In this document: positions 1-8,600 of the stretch, piece by piece
Layout of the letters: each line of letters begins with the position of its first letter
Position numbering within the stretch: position 1 is the stretch's first letter
NCBI GenBank assembly: GCA_052386635.1
Contig: JBQTJY010000090.1
Coordinates: forward strand, 1-35,330
Reading direction: 5' to 3'
From: VHBM01 sp052386635
Lineage (GTDB): Archaea > Thermoproteota > Nitrososphaeria > Nitrososphaerales > Nitrosopumilaceae
DNA length: 35,330 nt
Translations under genes and position numbers: made by a program
Notes under the pieces: generated by a model
What the model saw: only the letters and a program-made list of their open reading frames with translations
Told to the model about the DNA's origin: nothing
Databases searched by the model: none

Positions 1-746
1 TGGGTTTTGGTTTTACTTTTTAATATTTCCAATATTGCATTTTTCATATCTATTACTTTGTAAGCCTTTAATTTTGGTACGAATACTTCGCCGCCTCTAG
101 CGTTTTTTATAACTCTTAATATCAAATCTAATGCCTCATTCATTGTTATATTAAATCGCGTCATATTTGGATCAGTAATTGTGATTTTTTTACCGCTTTT
201 AATCTGATTTACTAAAGTTGGTACAAGTGATCCTCTACTGCCTAATACATTGCCGTACCTTACACAAGCAAATTTAATCTTGTGACTTCCTTTGTAATAG
301 TTTGCTAAGATGAATATTTTTTCCATCAATAATTTTGTTGCACCGTAGGCATTAAATGGAGATACAGCTTTATCGGTTCCAACTGCTAGCGCAAATTTTA
401 CATTTGACTGTAAGCATGCATCTACTACATTTTGTGCACCAACAACGTTTGTTTTTATTGCCTCAAATGGATTGTATTCTATGACTGGTACTTGTTTTAA
501 CGCAGCAGCATGTATGACTATATCGATATCTTCTAATGCTGTTTCCAGTCTTTCTTTATCTCTTACATCTCCAATTAAGAATCTTAATCTTTTATCATTG
601 AATTTTGCTTCCAATTGACTTTGTTTTAATTCGTCTCTGCTAAAAATTCGAATTCTTTTTACATTTGTTTTTAATAATCTTTCAGTTAAGGCAGTGCCAA
701 GTGAGCCAGTACCTCCAGTAATGAGTACTTGTTTTCCATCAAACAT
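1..746 (-). CDS. pseB: UDP-N-acetylglucosamine 4,6-dehydratase (inverting), PseB-like, partial
   Basis: I translated this from the complement because it runs off the left edge; 248 residues from an ATG at 746 are visible. It opens with the Rossmann motif TGGTGSLG at about residues 10-17. SRDELKQ, GDVRDKERL and HAAALKQVP follow, then TDKAVSPFNAYGATK with the Tyr-x3-Lys pair, and RYGNVLGSRGS. This block order is typical of PseB/FlaA1-type extended SDR enzymes, which convert UDP-GlcNAc to a UDP-4-keto-6-deoxy-L-sugar, the first step toward pseudaminic acid in the cytoplasm. PseC-, PseG- and PseI-like genes in the same island support this reading. About 80-90 C-terminal residues should lie outside the window. 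The gene is divergent from the condensing enzyme at 852. A retaining homologue (FlaA1/CapD type) cannot be excluded. Confidence 0.88.
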   Translation of the reverse strand, partial: MFDGKQVLITGGTGSLGTALTERLLKTNVKRIRIFSRDELKQSQLEAKFNDKRLRFLIGDVRDKERLETALEDIDIVIHAAALKQVPVIEYNPFEAIKTNVVGAQNVVDACLQSNVKFALAVGTDKAVSPFNAYGATKLLMEKIFILANYYKGSHKIKFACVRYGNVLGSRGSLVPTLVNQIKSGKKITITDPNMTRFNITMNEALDLILRVIKNARGGEVFVPKLKAYKVIDMKNAILEILKSKTKT

Positions 747-851
747 TATCAAAATAATTTGTCAACAGTAAAAGAATCTTACGGCTAAATTATCTTAAAT
801 CGCTACATACTAAACAAAAACTAATTATGACTAAAAACTAGAGTTTAGAAC

Positions 852-2018
852 ATGGCAAATGATACTGTCATAATAAATGGATTAGTAAGAGAATATCCTG
901 AATTTAGATATAGCACCAAAGAGTTAGTTGATATTTTAGGAAATAAGCTTTCAGAAAAAGTTAGAGATAACATTCAACAACTGGGAGTAGATTATCGCTA
1001 TTTTACAAGACCGTTTGAACGTTATATTGGAAATACGGGAGAACGAATTAGATCCTTCGATGATGGTGAACCAATCTCAGATCTTTGTACTAAAGTGGCA
1101 AAAAAATGTTTACAAAAATTGGGTTTGAAATTAAATGATATAACTTGTTTGGTTACTGCATATGAGGATAATGATTTTTTGAGTCCAGGATTAGGTTCAC
1201 TTCTTGTCACAAAAATAGGATTTTCCAATTTTATGCCACACTATAATATTCAAGGTATGGCATGTTCTACATTGCCAAAATTATTAGAACTAGGAAAAAA
1301 TCTACTTCATAATGACAATGACAAGATATTGTTTGTTATTTCCGGTTGTAACTCTGGATGGTATCTCCCACATCTTAAAGATGATATGTTTGTACTAAAT
1401 CCAAAAGAGATTGGAGAAAAACAATACGATCGAGAAAAACAGATTAAAAAATGGGTTTCAACTATGTTTTCATTCTTATTTGGTGATGGTGTTGCAGCTT
1501 TTGTATTAAGTAAAACTAGTTTAGAAACCAACACTATAAAAATTGGAAAAATAACCCATGCCGTAAATTTTGATACTTCTGATTACAGAAAAGCATGTGT
1601 CAGATTAGTAGGTCATCAATCAAATCATCTTTACGAACATGAACTAACAGCAGAAAGTGATATATTGAAAAGATCTCTTGAATATTCAAAAAAAGTTTTA
1701 GCTAGATCATTTGGAAATGATATTGAAATTTATGATGAACAACAAACAGAGTCTTTTATGTCAGAACAAAAGAAAGTTATGATTCATACAGGAAGCTTAA
1801 AAATCCTTGATGGATTTAAAAACCTCTACAAGTTAAAAGATAATCAGATACAGGAATCCTACGATACTCTACGTGAATATGGAAATTTGACTGGAGTTAG
1901 TATTCCCACGGTTATGGATAAAGCAATGTTTCATAATAATCAAATTAAAGGAAAAGGCCTGTTAATTGGTATTACAATGGGTTTTGGTTTAGATATAGTA
2001 GAAGTAGAAAAAATCTAA
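852..2018 (+). CDS. Type III polyketide synthase-like / KAS III-like condensing enzyme
   Basis: This 388-residue thiolase-fold protein aligns by eye with chalcone synthase-type (type III PKS) enzymes, both overall and in motif order. Cys138 lies in NIQGMACS, where those enzymes have QQGCxA. GDGVAAFVLS near 211-220 matches GDGAAA. His312 is in IHTGSLKILDGF, the counterpart of AHPGGPAILD. Asn345 is in EYGNLTG, the counterpart of DYGNMSS. GFGLD near the end replaces the GFGPG loop. Cys, His and Asn are thus all present, so decarboxylative condensation of acyl thioesters is plausible. Length (about 390) fits type III PKS better than bacterial FabH (about 320). The substrate is unknown. It stands alone on the plus strand between the PseB-like gene and a convergent SDR/GNAT operon, which suggests an acyl group for the glycan (inference). 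An HMG-CoA-synthase-like or KAS III function is the main alternative. Confidence 0.72.
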   Translation: MANDTVIINGLVREYPEFRYSTKELVDILGNKLSEKVRDNIQQLGVDYRYFTRPFERYIGNTGERIRSFDDGEPISDLCTKVAKKCLQKLGLKLNDITCLVTAYEDNDFLSPGLGSLLVTKIGFSNFMPHYNIQGMACSTLPKLLELGKNLLHNDNDKILFVISGCNSGWYLPHLKDDMFVLNPKEIGEKQYDREKQIKKWVSTMFSFLFGDGVAAFVLSKTSLETNTIKIGKITHAVNFDTSDYRKACVRLVGHQSNHLYEHELTAESDILKRSLEYSKKVLARSFGNDIEIYDEQQTESFMSEQKKVMIHTGSLKILDGFKNLYKLKDNQIQESYDTLREYGNLTGVSIPTVMDKAMFHNNQIKGKGLLIGITMGFGLDIVEVEKI

Positions 2019-2058
2019 ATTTGTCAAAATTAAACATATTATAAAAATAACGCCAATA

Positions 2059-2814
2059 TTATTTTACAGATACCCCTCCATCAACTGCTAGAATTGAACC
2101 AGTAGTCCAAGAAGAATCATCAGATGCAAAATATAAAACAGCTTTAGCAATATCTTCTCCAGTTCCAATTCTTCCAAGCGGGTGTTCAGCTGAAGCAACT
2201 TTTCTTTTTTCTTTTGTATTTAGCCAAAACAATTTTGTCATATCAGTATCAACTACCGCAGCACAAATGCAATTTACACGAATATTATTTTTAGCATATT
2301 CTAAAGCCAAGTTTTTTGTAAGATGAATTAAGGCTGCTTTTGACACAGAATATGCATCAGCATAAAAATTTTCAAATGTTTTCAAACCTGCATCTGATGA
2401 TATGTTAATAATTGAACCACCTCTAATTTTCATAAATGGTATTACAGTCTTTGTAAATCTAAATTGTCCAGTTAAATTCACATCTATTACATTATTCCAT
2501 TCTTTTTCAGATATTTTATGTAACAGTTTCATCTCTGGAAATATCCCTGCGTTGTTTACTAAAATATCAATTTTTCCAAATTTTTTGATAGTCTGATTGA
2601 CAACATGCTTAACATCGTTTTCTTTACGAATGTCACCGCAAACAAAAAACGCTGCTCCTATTTCCTTAGATGTTTTTCTCAACATTTTTTCATTCTTAGA
2701 AGTTATTATTACACACGCATCTTCTTCAACAAATAATTTCGCTATAGCTTTTCCTATTCCGCGACTTCCACCTGTAATTAACGCAACCTTTCCAGAAAGC
2801 TTCATACTTTTCAC
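2059..2814 (-). CDS. SDR-family oxidoreductase, FabG-like
   Basis: This classical short-chain dehydrogenase of 251 residues has the cofactor motif TGGSRGIG (14-21), NNAG (87-90), a catalytic Ser in NISSDAG, and Tyr155-x3-Lys159 in YSVSK. The C-terminal end SILAVDGGVSVK is the usual SDR ending. The reaction is probably NAD(P)-dependent reduction or oxidation of a keto or hydroxy group; sequence alone does not choose between a sugar and a beta-ketoacyl thioester. The GTG start at 2814 overlaps the TGA of the upstream GNAT gene by four bases (GTGA), which indicates translational coupling. An ATG three codons further in (2805) is an alternative start. It is the last gene of the minus-strand set GNAT-PseC-GNAT-SDR, and converges on the type III PKS-like gene. 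Confidence 0.85.
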   Translation of the reverse strand: MKSMKLSGKVALITGGSRGIGKAIAKLFVEEDACVIITSKNEKMLRKTSKEIGAAFFVCGDIRKENDVKHVVNQTIKKFGKIDILVNNAGIFPEMKLLHKISEKEWNNVIDVNLTGQFRFTKTVIPFMKIRGGSIINISSDAGLKTFENFYADAYSVSKAALIHLTKNLALEYAKNNIRVNCICAAVVDTDMTKLFWLNTKEKRKVASAEHPLGRIGTGEDIAKAVLYFASDDSSWTTGSILAVDGGVSVK

Positions 2815-3479
2815 ACTAAAATTTTAAATTCAATATCTCCAAAATTTTTCATCAAATTCTCTTTGGTAAGTTCAATTATGTTGAAATATCTTTCTACAGG
2901 TTTGTTATTGGATTTCGATTTTTTTTCTTCCCATTTTATTCCATCTTTGGTTTTTTTCTGTTCAACTGGTACTACATCAATTGTAATCCACCCACATTTT
3001 TTATGAATATTCATCATTTTCTCATTATCTGAAAACAAAAATCCTGTTATCTTTGACAATTTTAGTCCCTCAAACATCCATCGTAGATAGACTTTTTCCA
3101 CAACAGTCATGAGCCCAGGTAAATTGTATGTAGGATCCTTTATCATTGTATCCAACATAGCGGAATTTGTTTTTTTATCATATGCCGCCGTGCTTATAAT
3201 TCCTATTTTTTTATTATCTACATATATCATAAATACAATTTTTTCAGGATTTTCTAAAACTCCTTTTTTAATCCATTTTCTTGTTTTTTCTTCACTCATT
3301 TTAAAATCAGTTCCAAACATGTTTCTGTATTTTTTTCTCCAATTATATAGAAGGTTTACTGTTTCATCAGACTCATCAACTAGTTTTAAAATGGCATTTT
3401 TTCCATTATGTTTGATTTTTATAAAATCAACACAGCCTAGATTTTTTATTTCTTTTAATTTTTCGTGATAGTAAGTCAT
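2811..3479 (-). CDS. GNAT-family N-acetyltransferase
   Basis: This 222-residue protein has a GNAT-like core. An N-terminal LLYNWRKKYRNMF segment, like those in RimJ/PseH-type enzymes, is followed by a helix around SEEKTRKWI and central strands VFMIYVDNKKIGIIS. The region 125-160 is an acetyl-CoA-binding-like helix, and FSDNEKMMNIHKKCGWI is the classic C-terminal x-N-x-x-x-x-x-x-x-x-G-W/F GNAT block. It probably transfers an acyl group from CoA to an amino sugar or its nucleotide-linked form. It lies 62 bases downstream of the PseC-like gene and overlaps the SDR by four bases, so it is probably co-transcribed. Residues 160-200 are very Lys-rich, and I do not recognise them. It is one of two GNATs in the operon; the other (4635-5093) is shorter and more PseH-like. 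Confidence 0.75.
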   Translation of the reverse strand: MTYYHEKLKEIKNLGCVDFIKIKHNGKNAILKLVDESDETVNLLYNWRKKYRNMFGTDFKMSEEKTRKWIKKGVLENPEKIVFMIYVDNKKIGIISTAAYDKKTNSAMLDTMIKDPTYNLPGLMTVVEKVYLRWMFEGLKLSKITGFLFSDNEKMMNIHKKCGWITIDVVPVEQKKTKDGIKWEEKKSKSNNKPVERYFNIIELTKENLMKNFGDIEFKILV

Positions 3480-3541
3480 ATCAATCTGCGGATAAATAAC
3501 AAAAATTTTTCATATTGATTCGTTTATTTTATTATTACAAA

Positions 3542-4642
3542 TCACGCAAATTTATTTACTAATCTTATTATCTCATCAACATCATTTTCTGAAAGGTTAG
3601 GATGAATAGGTATAGTAACTATTTGTTTCCCGACTATCTCTGTTATTGGTAAATTCAATTTTTTCTTATATAAGGACATTGTATGAATCGGTTTATAATG
3701 AATTCCGGTCTCAACATTTTGTTCTTTCATTTTTTTCATAAACTTATCCCTATTTTTTACTTGTATCCAATATAGGTGATATGAACAATCTTTATTGTAT
3801 GGCATTTTATTTTCCAATGTAATTTCATTTGAATATTTTTTTGCAATAGCCTTTCTTTCCATATTTGTTTGGTCTAATTTTTTTAGTTGTTCTAATCCGA
3901 TCGATGCAGAAAACTCATTCATATAATAATTCCAACCTAATTGAGTAACATCATATTTAGCATCCTTTCTATTTGAAATTCCACACCATCTGAGAATTTT
4001 AACTTTATTTTGAAAAAATCTGTTGTTCTTTCCGTTTAAAGTAACGGCACCGCCTGTGGGCATAGCCAAATTTTTCACGGGGTGGAAACTAAAACAGACT
4101 ATAGTCCCATGACTTCCAATTTTCTTTCCCTTATATGATGCACCTGCAGCATGTGCGGCATCTTCAACTAATTGAATATCAAACGTATTACATAATTTTT
4201 GTATGTTACCTAAATCACTTGGCATGCCACCAAAATGAACTGGTAGAATTACCTTAGTTTTCTTCGTAATGTGTTTCTTAATCTTTTTAACATCTATACA
4301 TAAAGTATTCGGTTCAACATCAACAAAAACTGGAATTCCACCATTGTAAATTACTGCATGAGCAGTTGAAACAAATGATAAAGACGGTAAAACGACTTCT
4401 TTATTTTTTATATCTATTAGTGATAATGCCAAATGCAGTGCTGCAGTTCCGCTATTTAATGCGACGCAACTATCTGCTTTAATGTATTTTTTAAACGCGT
4501 TTTCAAATTTTAAAACATTACCAGTACCTGTACCCGATGCCCAAAACCCACTTTTTAGAGTCTTTTTTAATGCTAACTCTTCCGCATATCCAATTACTGG
4601 ATCAAACAACTTGATTTTCTTCATTTTAAAATCACTAAACAT
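3542..4642 (-). CDS. pseC: DegT/DnrJ/EryC1/StrS aminotransferase, PseC-like
   Basis: This is a PLP-dependent nucleotide-sugar aminotransferase of 366 residues, full length for the family. The N-terminal GSGFWASGTGTGNVLKFE region is followed by NSGTAALHLAL (63-73), LPSLSFVSTAHA, VEDAAHAAGA (159-168) with the PLP-binding Asp, and SFHPVKNLAMPTGGAV, where Lys190 is the expected Schiff-base lysine. WNYYMNEFSA and VETGIHYKPIH are also typical. With the PseB-like enzyme in the island it would aminate C4 of the UDP-4-keto-6-deoxy sugar. The ATG at 4642 overlaps the end of the upstream GNAT gene by eight bases; another ATG, six codons inside (4624), would remove the overlap. The substrate assignment rests on context. 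Confidence 0.85.
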   Translation of the reverse strand: MFSDFKMKKIKLFDPVIGYAEELALKKTLKSGFWASGTGTGNVLKFENAFKKYIKADSCVALNSGTAALHLALSLIDIKNKEVVLPSLSFVSTAHAVIYNGGIPVFVDVEPNTLCIDVKKIKKHITKKTKVILPVHFGGMPSDLGNIQKLCNTFDIQLVEDAAHAAGASYKGKKIGSHGTIVCFSFHPVKNLAMPTGGAVTLNGKNNRFFQNKVKILRWCGISNRKDAKYDVTQLGWNYYMNEFSASIGLEQLKKLDQTNMERKAIAKKYSNEITLENKMPYNKDCSYHLYWIQVKNRDKFMKKMKEQNVETGIHYKPIHTMSLYKKKLNLPITEIVGKQIVTIPIHPNLSENDVDEIIRLVNKFA

Positions 4643-5093
4643 CTGGATTAATTATTTCATAGATATACTCTAAACCAGTAAATCCAAGTTTTTTAAAAAA
4701 TTCTTGCTGCTTGATATTATTAGGTGCAATATTTACAAGATATCTGCCTCTAGGATTTTTTTCCATTAATAATTTCACTGCTTTTCTACCAATACCTTTT
4801 CTTTGAAATTTTTTTTTAATAGATATCCCAATTTCGTCCTTTAACGATAGATAGATTGAACCAACTTTTTGTTCATTAGATTTTATTATATACCATTTTT
4901 TGTAAGGTTTTTTCATTACAAATCTAACATGTTCATCATATGTTGGCAATTTTTTATGAGATATATTTGTCCGAGGATCCCGCATCTTTAGAAGTTCATA
5001 TAGGAATTCATAGTCTGCTTTGGTAACTTTTTCTAAAACTACATCTTGAAACTTATCAACCACATGGCATAATCTTTGCGTCATGTATTTCAT
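4635..5093 (-). CDS. GNAT-family acetyltransferase, PseH-like
   Basis: The first gene of the minus-strand PseC operon. The reading frame stays open to 5198, but GNAT homology begins only at LEKVTKADYEF. The ATGs at 5093 and 5084 are better starts, because the longer form would run into the divergent gene at 5150. From 5093 the product is 152 residues. RDPRTNISHKKLPTYDEHVRFV resembles the PseH H-x-N-HI-F-EHLRFI segment in spacing. KKFQRKGIGRKAVKLL is the acetyl-CoA pyrophosphate loop (R/Q-x-x-G-x-G/A), and IAPNNIKQQEFFKKLGF is the C-terminal GNAT block. Expected role: N4-acetylation of UDP-4-amino-4,6-dideoxy-AltNAc, between PseC and PseG. PseH identity is inferred from context. Confidence 0.72.
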   Translation of the reverse strand: MKYMTQRLCHVVDKFQDVVLEKVTKADYEFLYELLKMRDPRTNISHKKLPTYDEHVRFVMKKPYKKWYIIKSNEQKVGSIYLSLKDEIGISIKKKFQRKGIGRKAVKLLMEKNPRGRYLVNIAPNNIKQQEFFKKLGFTGLEYIYEIINPDV

Positions 5094-5149
5094 TATATCT
5101 ATGAAATTTTTCTTGATATTATTAATAAAGCACAATAATTGAAGTTCTG

Positions 5150-5905
5150 TTGTTGGACAATCATTTGGTAGTAGGTTTAGGAGAAATAGGAACACCAATT
5201 CTAAAACTTATATCAAAAAAATTCAATGTAGTAGGTTATGACATAAACCCTAAATTAATGAATAAACGTAGGTATGAGAAATTAAAAAACCAGCAAATAG
5301 TTTTTGTACATACATGCATACCATTTTCTGATAATTTTGTAAAAAATGTAATTGAGATTGCTAAAAAACATAATCCTCGGGGAATTGTGATTCATAGCAC
5401 TATCAGTCCACATACTACAGAAAAACTTCAGAAACATCTGAGAATTCCGGTAATTTACAGTGCTACAAGAGGCGTTCATAAGAGAATGCTCTATGATCTA
5501 ACACGATATACAAAATTTTTTGCCATCGAATCCAATGCTCCAAATAAAAAATGGGCATCTATGACATATTCAAAAATGATGAAAAAGTGTGGCATAAAAA
5601 CAAAACAAATGTCTAGTCCAATAGTATTGGAACTTGCAAAAATAGTAGTTGACACGTCATATTATGGATGGCTGATTAATTATGCTCAATTAAGTAATAT
5701 TATTGCAATTAAAAATAAAGTTGATTATGATGAAATGTGGAGTTTTGCAGATGAAATCCACAAATTCCTAGGTAACAGACCTAAAATGTTTCCAGGATTT
5801 ATTGGGGGACACTGTGTTATTCCTAACCTTGATCTGATAAAAAATCAAACTTTAGATATAATAAGAGAAATTAATTTAGAATATTCGAAGATTCTAAAAA
5901 AATAA
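5150..5905 (+). CDS. Short nucleotide-sugar 6-dehydrogenase-like protein
   Basis: This 251-residue protein starts at a TTG and opens straight into a Rossmann loop, VVGLGEIGTP (7-16), with YDIN as the acidic end of strand 2. The middle helix ELAKIVVDTSYYGWLINYAQL matches the central domain of UDP-glucose/UDP-ManNAc dehydrogenases, including the Lys of that helix. The usual Asn four residues on is Asp here. GFIGGHCVIPN resembles the GGHCIPxD loop that carries the catalytic Cys. The C-terminal UDP-sugar-binding domain of the roughly 430-residue family is absent, and the frame ends cleanly. It could be a minimal dehydrogenase, a partner of another subunit, or a reductase that acts on a different substrate. 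It is divergent from the GNAT gene, with 56 bases between the chosen starts. Confidence 0.6.
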   Translation: MLDNHLVVGLGEIGTPILKLISKKFNVVGYDINPKLMNKRRYEKLKNQQIVFVHTCIPFSDNFVKNVIEIAKKHNPRGIVIHSTISPHTTEKLQKHLRIPVIYSATRGVHKRMLYDLTRYTKFFAIESNAPNKKWASMTYSKMMKKCGIKTKQMSSPIVLELAKIVVDTSYYGWLINYAQLSNIIAIKNKVDYDEMWSFADEIHKFLGNRPKMFPGFIGGHCVIPNLDLIKNQTLDIIREINLEYSKILKK

Positions 5906-5919
5906 TTATTTTATTAAAA

Positions 5920-6930
5920 CTATATTCTACTTTTGATAAACTCAATAGACTTTATTGGTGAGGGATCTGTTTTTCCTATTAATGCACGATAAATTGATGC
6001 ATAATCTAAAAGATATATGAAATGTGTTATTTTTGATAAGATACTGCCGCTAATTGAATAAACTTCTTTATAATCAATCCCATTAACTTTAAAATATTCT
6101 TTTAGAATTTTCCATCTCTCTTTTGTTTTAATGTAATCCTCTTTTCCTTCTAATAGAATAGGTTGAACATTTGAAGGTTGTTCCCATGAAACTATTCCAT
6201 TATGGCATGCTTCAACTACATCTTCAGTAATAACATGAATTTTTGCATTTTCTTGTAGTGAATTTTTAAATCTTATTGCAGCAGCCTGTAGCCCCCACGG
6301 ATAATAGATAATCGGTATTTCAGTTATCCAATACGCTACATCTAGTGCAGGATTGTTTTTTGTGAGATTTGATGAGTTAATCTCTTCGTTGAGATTCTCC
6401 AAGCCGCTTATGGATTCTAAAATATCATTTTTAGTTAATGGGAGTATGTTATCTAAAACATTTAGCATGCTATACAGAAATGCAGTAAATGATGCTCTTG
6501 GTGAATGAATTAAGGGAATTTTCCTATGTTCTAGTTTGTATTTTTTACAATATGTTTCCATTTTTCCTCCAGATGAAAACGCAATAGTCTTGTTTTTTGC
6601 CTTTTTTGCCAAATCTAAGATAGTATTAGTTTCTGTGGTGTTTCCAGATACACTAGTAGTAACTACTAATGTGTTTGAATTCACAGTGTTGGGAAGATGA
6701 TATCCTTTAACGACAGAAACATGGATTTTTGTTTTAGATAATATTGCTGAAAATACATCTCCAATTGAACCTGAACCACCCATACCTGCAAAAACAATAT
6801 GGTCTATATCATCAACATCAATTTTCGTAAGATCTTTTTCGAAATATTCTTTGGCAATTTCTGGCCATTTATCATATACTTTATGCATACATTTTGGGTC
6901 ATATTTTTTTACGGTGGAAATATCTAGCAA
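5920..6930 (-). CDS. Bifunctional phosphoglucose/phosphomannose isomerase family (SIS domains)
   Basis: A 336-residue protein of the archaeal PGI/PMI family. It has two SIS-type halves: FAGMGGSGSIGDV near 48-60 starts the first, and VTTSVSGNTTETNT is the phosphate-binding Ser/Thr loop. FKNSLQENAK near 223-232 and an EACHNGIVSWE-like segment, with the conserved Glu/His, are the catalytic signatures of this family. It interconverts glucose-6-P and fructose-6-P, and mannose-6-P and fructose-6-P, in the cytosol, and so links central sugar phosphates to nucleotide-sugar supply. The start is TTG at 6930, the first start codon before MLDISTVKKYDP. It is the last gene of the minus-strand run LpxD-like, methyltransferase, PIG-L, PGI/PMI, and converges with the gene ending at 5905. 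Confidence 0.85.
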   Translation of the reverse strand: MLDISTVKKYDPKCMHKVYDKWPEIAKEYFEKDLTKIDVDDIDHIVFAGMGGSGSIGDVFSAILSKTKIHVSVVKGYHLPNTVNSNTLVVTTSVSGNTTETNTILDLAKKAKNKTIAFSSGGKMETYCKKYKLEHRKIPLIHSPRASFTAFLYSMLNVLDNILPLTKNDILESISGLENLNEEINSSNLTKNNPALDVAYWITEIPIIYYPWGLQAAAIRFKNSLQENAKIHVITEDVVEACHNGIVSWEQPSNVQPILLEGKEDYIKTKERWKILKEYFKVNGIDYKEVYSISGSILSKITHFIYLLDYASIYRALIGKTDPSPIKSIEFIKSRI

Positions 6931-7016
6931 TTTGTTATGGAAAGAAGCATTGCAATAAAATACTTAACTACTATTTTCAATCTAAACTCAACATATCAAA
7001 AAATTATGGTTTATAG

Positions 7017-7730
7017 TTAATTATGCTCTATTATCCTTATAATTTTAAAAGCTTCAGCTGCATTTATTCCAGAAACAATGCCCCATTTTTTTGCATTGAT
7101 TCGAATATTCTCTGACGATCTGGGATGTGGAAAGCTTCTTTTTTCATTTTTGTACATTGAAAGTGCTTTAACCTTTTTTTCCAAATATGCGGCTATATTT
7201 ACAAAATAATTTGGACTAAAATCTATAGGATAATTCCATTCCGTTGATGATGGTACTTCAAAACACATTAATTCTTTAACATGTGAACGAAATGGTCTAC
7301 AAGCTGTAAGAGTAGCATTAAAAACTATTTTATGATCAATGTTAAGATCCCCATAATTATTTGTATAAACTCTGAACGGCTTAACTTCGTAAATCTCTTT
7401 TTCTATTGCTTTGACAATTTTTAAAAGTGGAACTGAATCCATCTCGTTATCTGGAAAGTCGTAAAATTTTTGTTTATGGACTTTCAGGATCTTACATGCG
7501 TTTTTAGCATCTTTCTTTAATTCATCAATTTGTTTTTCTATTTTTTTTTGTTCGTTTTTATCAAGATCGTATTTAAGCATATTTTTAAAATTTACAGAAC
7601 GGCGAGAAATTATTCCAGATGTAAGATAAATCACATACACTTTATCGTTTTTTAAAGCATGTTTTAACATTGTCCCACCCATGCCTAACACTTCATCATC
7701 TGGATGTGCTGCGACCACCAGAACGTTCAT
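7017..7730 (-). CDS. PIG-L (LmbE) family deacetylase
   Basis: This 237-residue protein begins with a hydrophobic strand and the zinc motif AAHPDDEVLGMGG (7-19; ligands His9 and Asp12, catalytic base Asp11). A later His133 in NIDHKIVFNA supplies the third ligand, as in MshB and PIG-L. Members of this family remove N-acetyl groups from GlcNAc-containing sugars. Length is normal. The gene lies between a methyltransferase and the PGI/PMI-family gene on the same strand, and is separated from each by about 80 bases. An LpxD-like acyltransferase two genes upstream would suit a deacetylate-then-reacylate sequence on one amino sugar, as with LpxC and LpxD, although LpxC is unrelated. The actual substrate is unknown. 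Confidence 0.87.
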   Translation of the reverse strand: MNVLVVAAHPDDEVLGMGGTMLKHALKNDKVYVIYLTSGIISRRSVNFKNMLKYDLDKNEQKKIEKQIDELKKDAKNACKILKVHKQKFYDFPDNEMDSVPLLKIVKAIEKEIYEVKPFRVYTNNYGDLNIDHKIVFNATLTACRPFRSHVKELMCFEVPSSTEWNYPIDFSPNYFVNIAAYLEKKVKALSMYKNEKRSFPHPRSSENIRINAKKWGIVSGINAAEAFKIIRIIEHN

Positions 7731-7808
7731 AATTTTTTACCTTATTTCTTGTAATATTAACCGTTATAATCATGATTAGTTGTAAATTTCTGCTTTAAAA
7801 CTGCATGA

Positions 7809-8468
7809 CTAAATCCTTTTTGCAACAAAATTCCATCCTGCAAATTTCTTTTCTTTTGGAATTTTCATTGTGACCATTTTATGTTCTAAAACCAAAATTT
7901 TGAATTTTTTAAATAAGTTTAACAGATGTGATTTATTCGAAAAATGAACAACACCAAGACCTGTAAACTGACCCTTCTTGTATCCTGTTCTGGTATATTT
8001 ATCGACTCTAGTGCCTTGTAAATAATCAGAGTGCTTAATTGAAATCCAATCAACACCAATATACCTAGTATCGGATTTCATTTTTTCGTAAACTAATTCC
8101 AAGCTTTGTTTGATTCCTTCCGTCGTATTGTGAGTAAGTGCACTTCTGTCTAGAATTAGATCAAATTTTTCATTGAACGGTATTTCCTTGGTGAAGTCTG
8201 CGATAACCAAATTTTTCTTAATTTGTGGAAATTTTCTCTTAAGTCTGTTTACTATAGCAAAACTACCATCAATTCCATAATATTTGTAACCCAGTGATAA
8301 AAAGAAAGGAATATTGGCCCCTGACCCAAACCCAAGCTCCAAAACTCGAAAATTCTTCTTGGTAGAATAAGCATAACGCCTTACATAACTAACTACGTCA
8401 GACCATGGCCAAGCATTCATTTGCTTATAGTACCTGTATGCTTGATTCCATTCTTTAGAAAAACTCAT
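7809..8468 (-). CDS. Class I SAM-dependent methyltransferase
   Basis: A 219-residue protein with the SAM-binding motif I LELGFGSGANIPFF near 44-57, an acidic end to strand 2 (YGIDGS), and motif DLILDRSALTH in strand 4. These mark a Rossmann-fold methyltransferase of the Methyltransf_11/25 type. The N-terminal FSKEWNQAYRYYKQMNAWPWSDVV resembles small-molecule and sugar methyltransferases found in O-antigen loci. The C-terminal half has the strand-turn-strand expected for substrate binding (GVVHFSNKSHLLNLFKKF). It is probably a glycan O- or N-methyltransferase by context. The ATG start at 8468 is the only good start. It lies between the LpxD-like and PIG-L genes in the same direction. Confidence 0.8.
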   Translation of the reverse strand: MSFSKEWNQAYRYYKQMNAWPWSDVVSYVRRYAYSTKKNFRVLELGFGSGANIPFFLSLGYKYYGIDGSFAIVNRLKRKFPQIKKNLVIADFTKEIPFNEKFDLILDRSALTHNTTEGIKQSLELVYEKMKSDTRYIGVDWISIKHSDYLQGTRVDKYTRTGYKKGQFTGLGVVHFSNKSHLLNLFKKFKILVLEHKMVTMKIPKEKKFAGWNFVAKRI

Positions 8469-8600
8469 GTTGTGTTCTACATTAGGTTATTAATAAAATT
8501 CAATGCATAAAATGTAATTCCATAATAATTTAATGATCTCTAAACTCCAATTCTATTTGACACTAGTAAACGCATTTCAATGGTTTTGCATTTTCATTTT

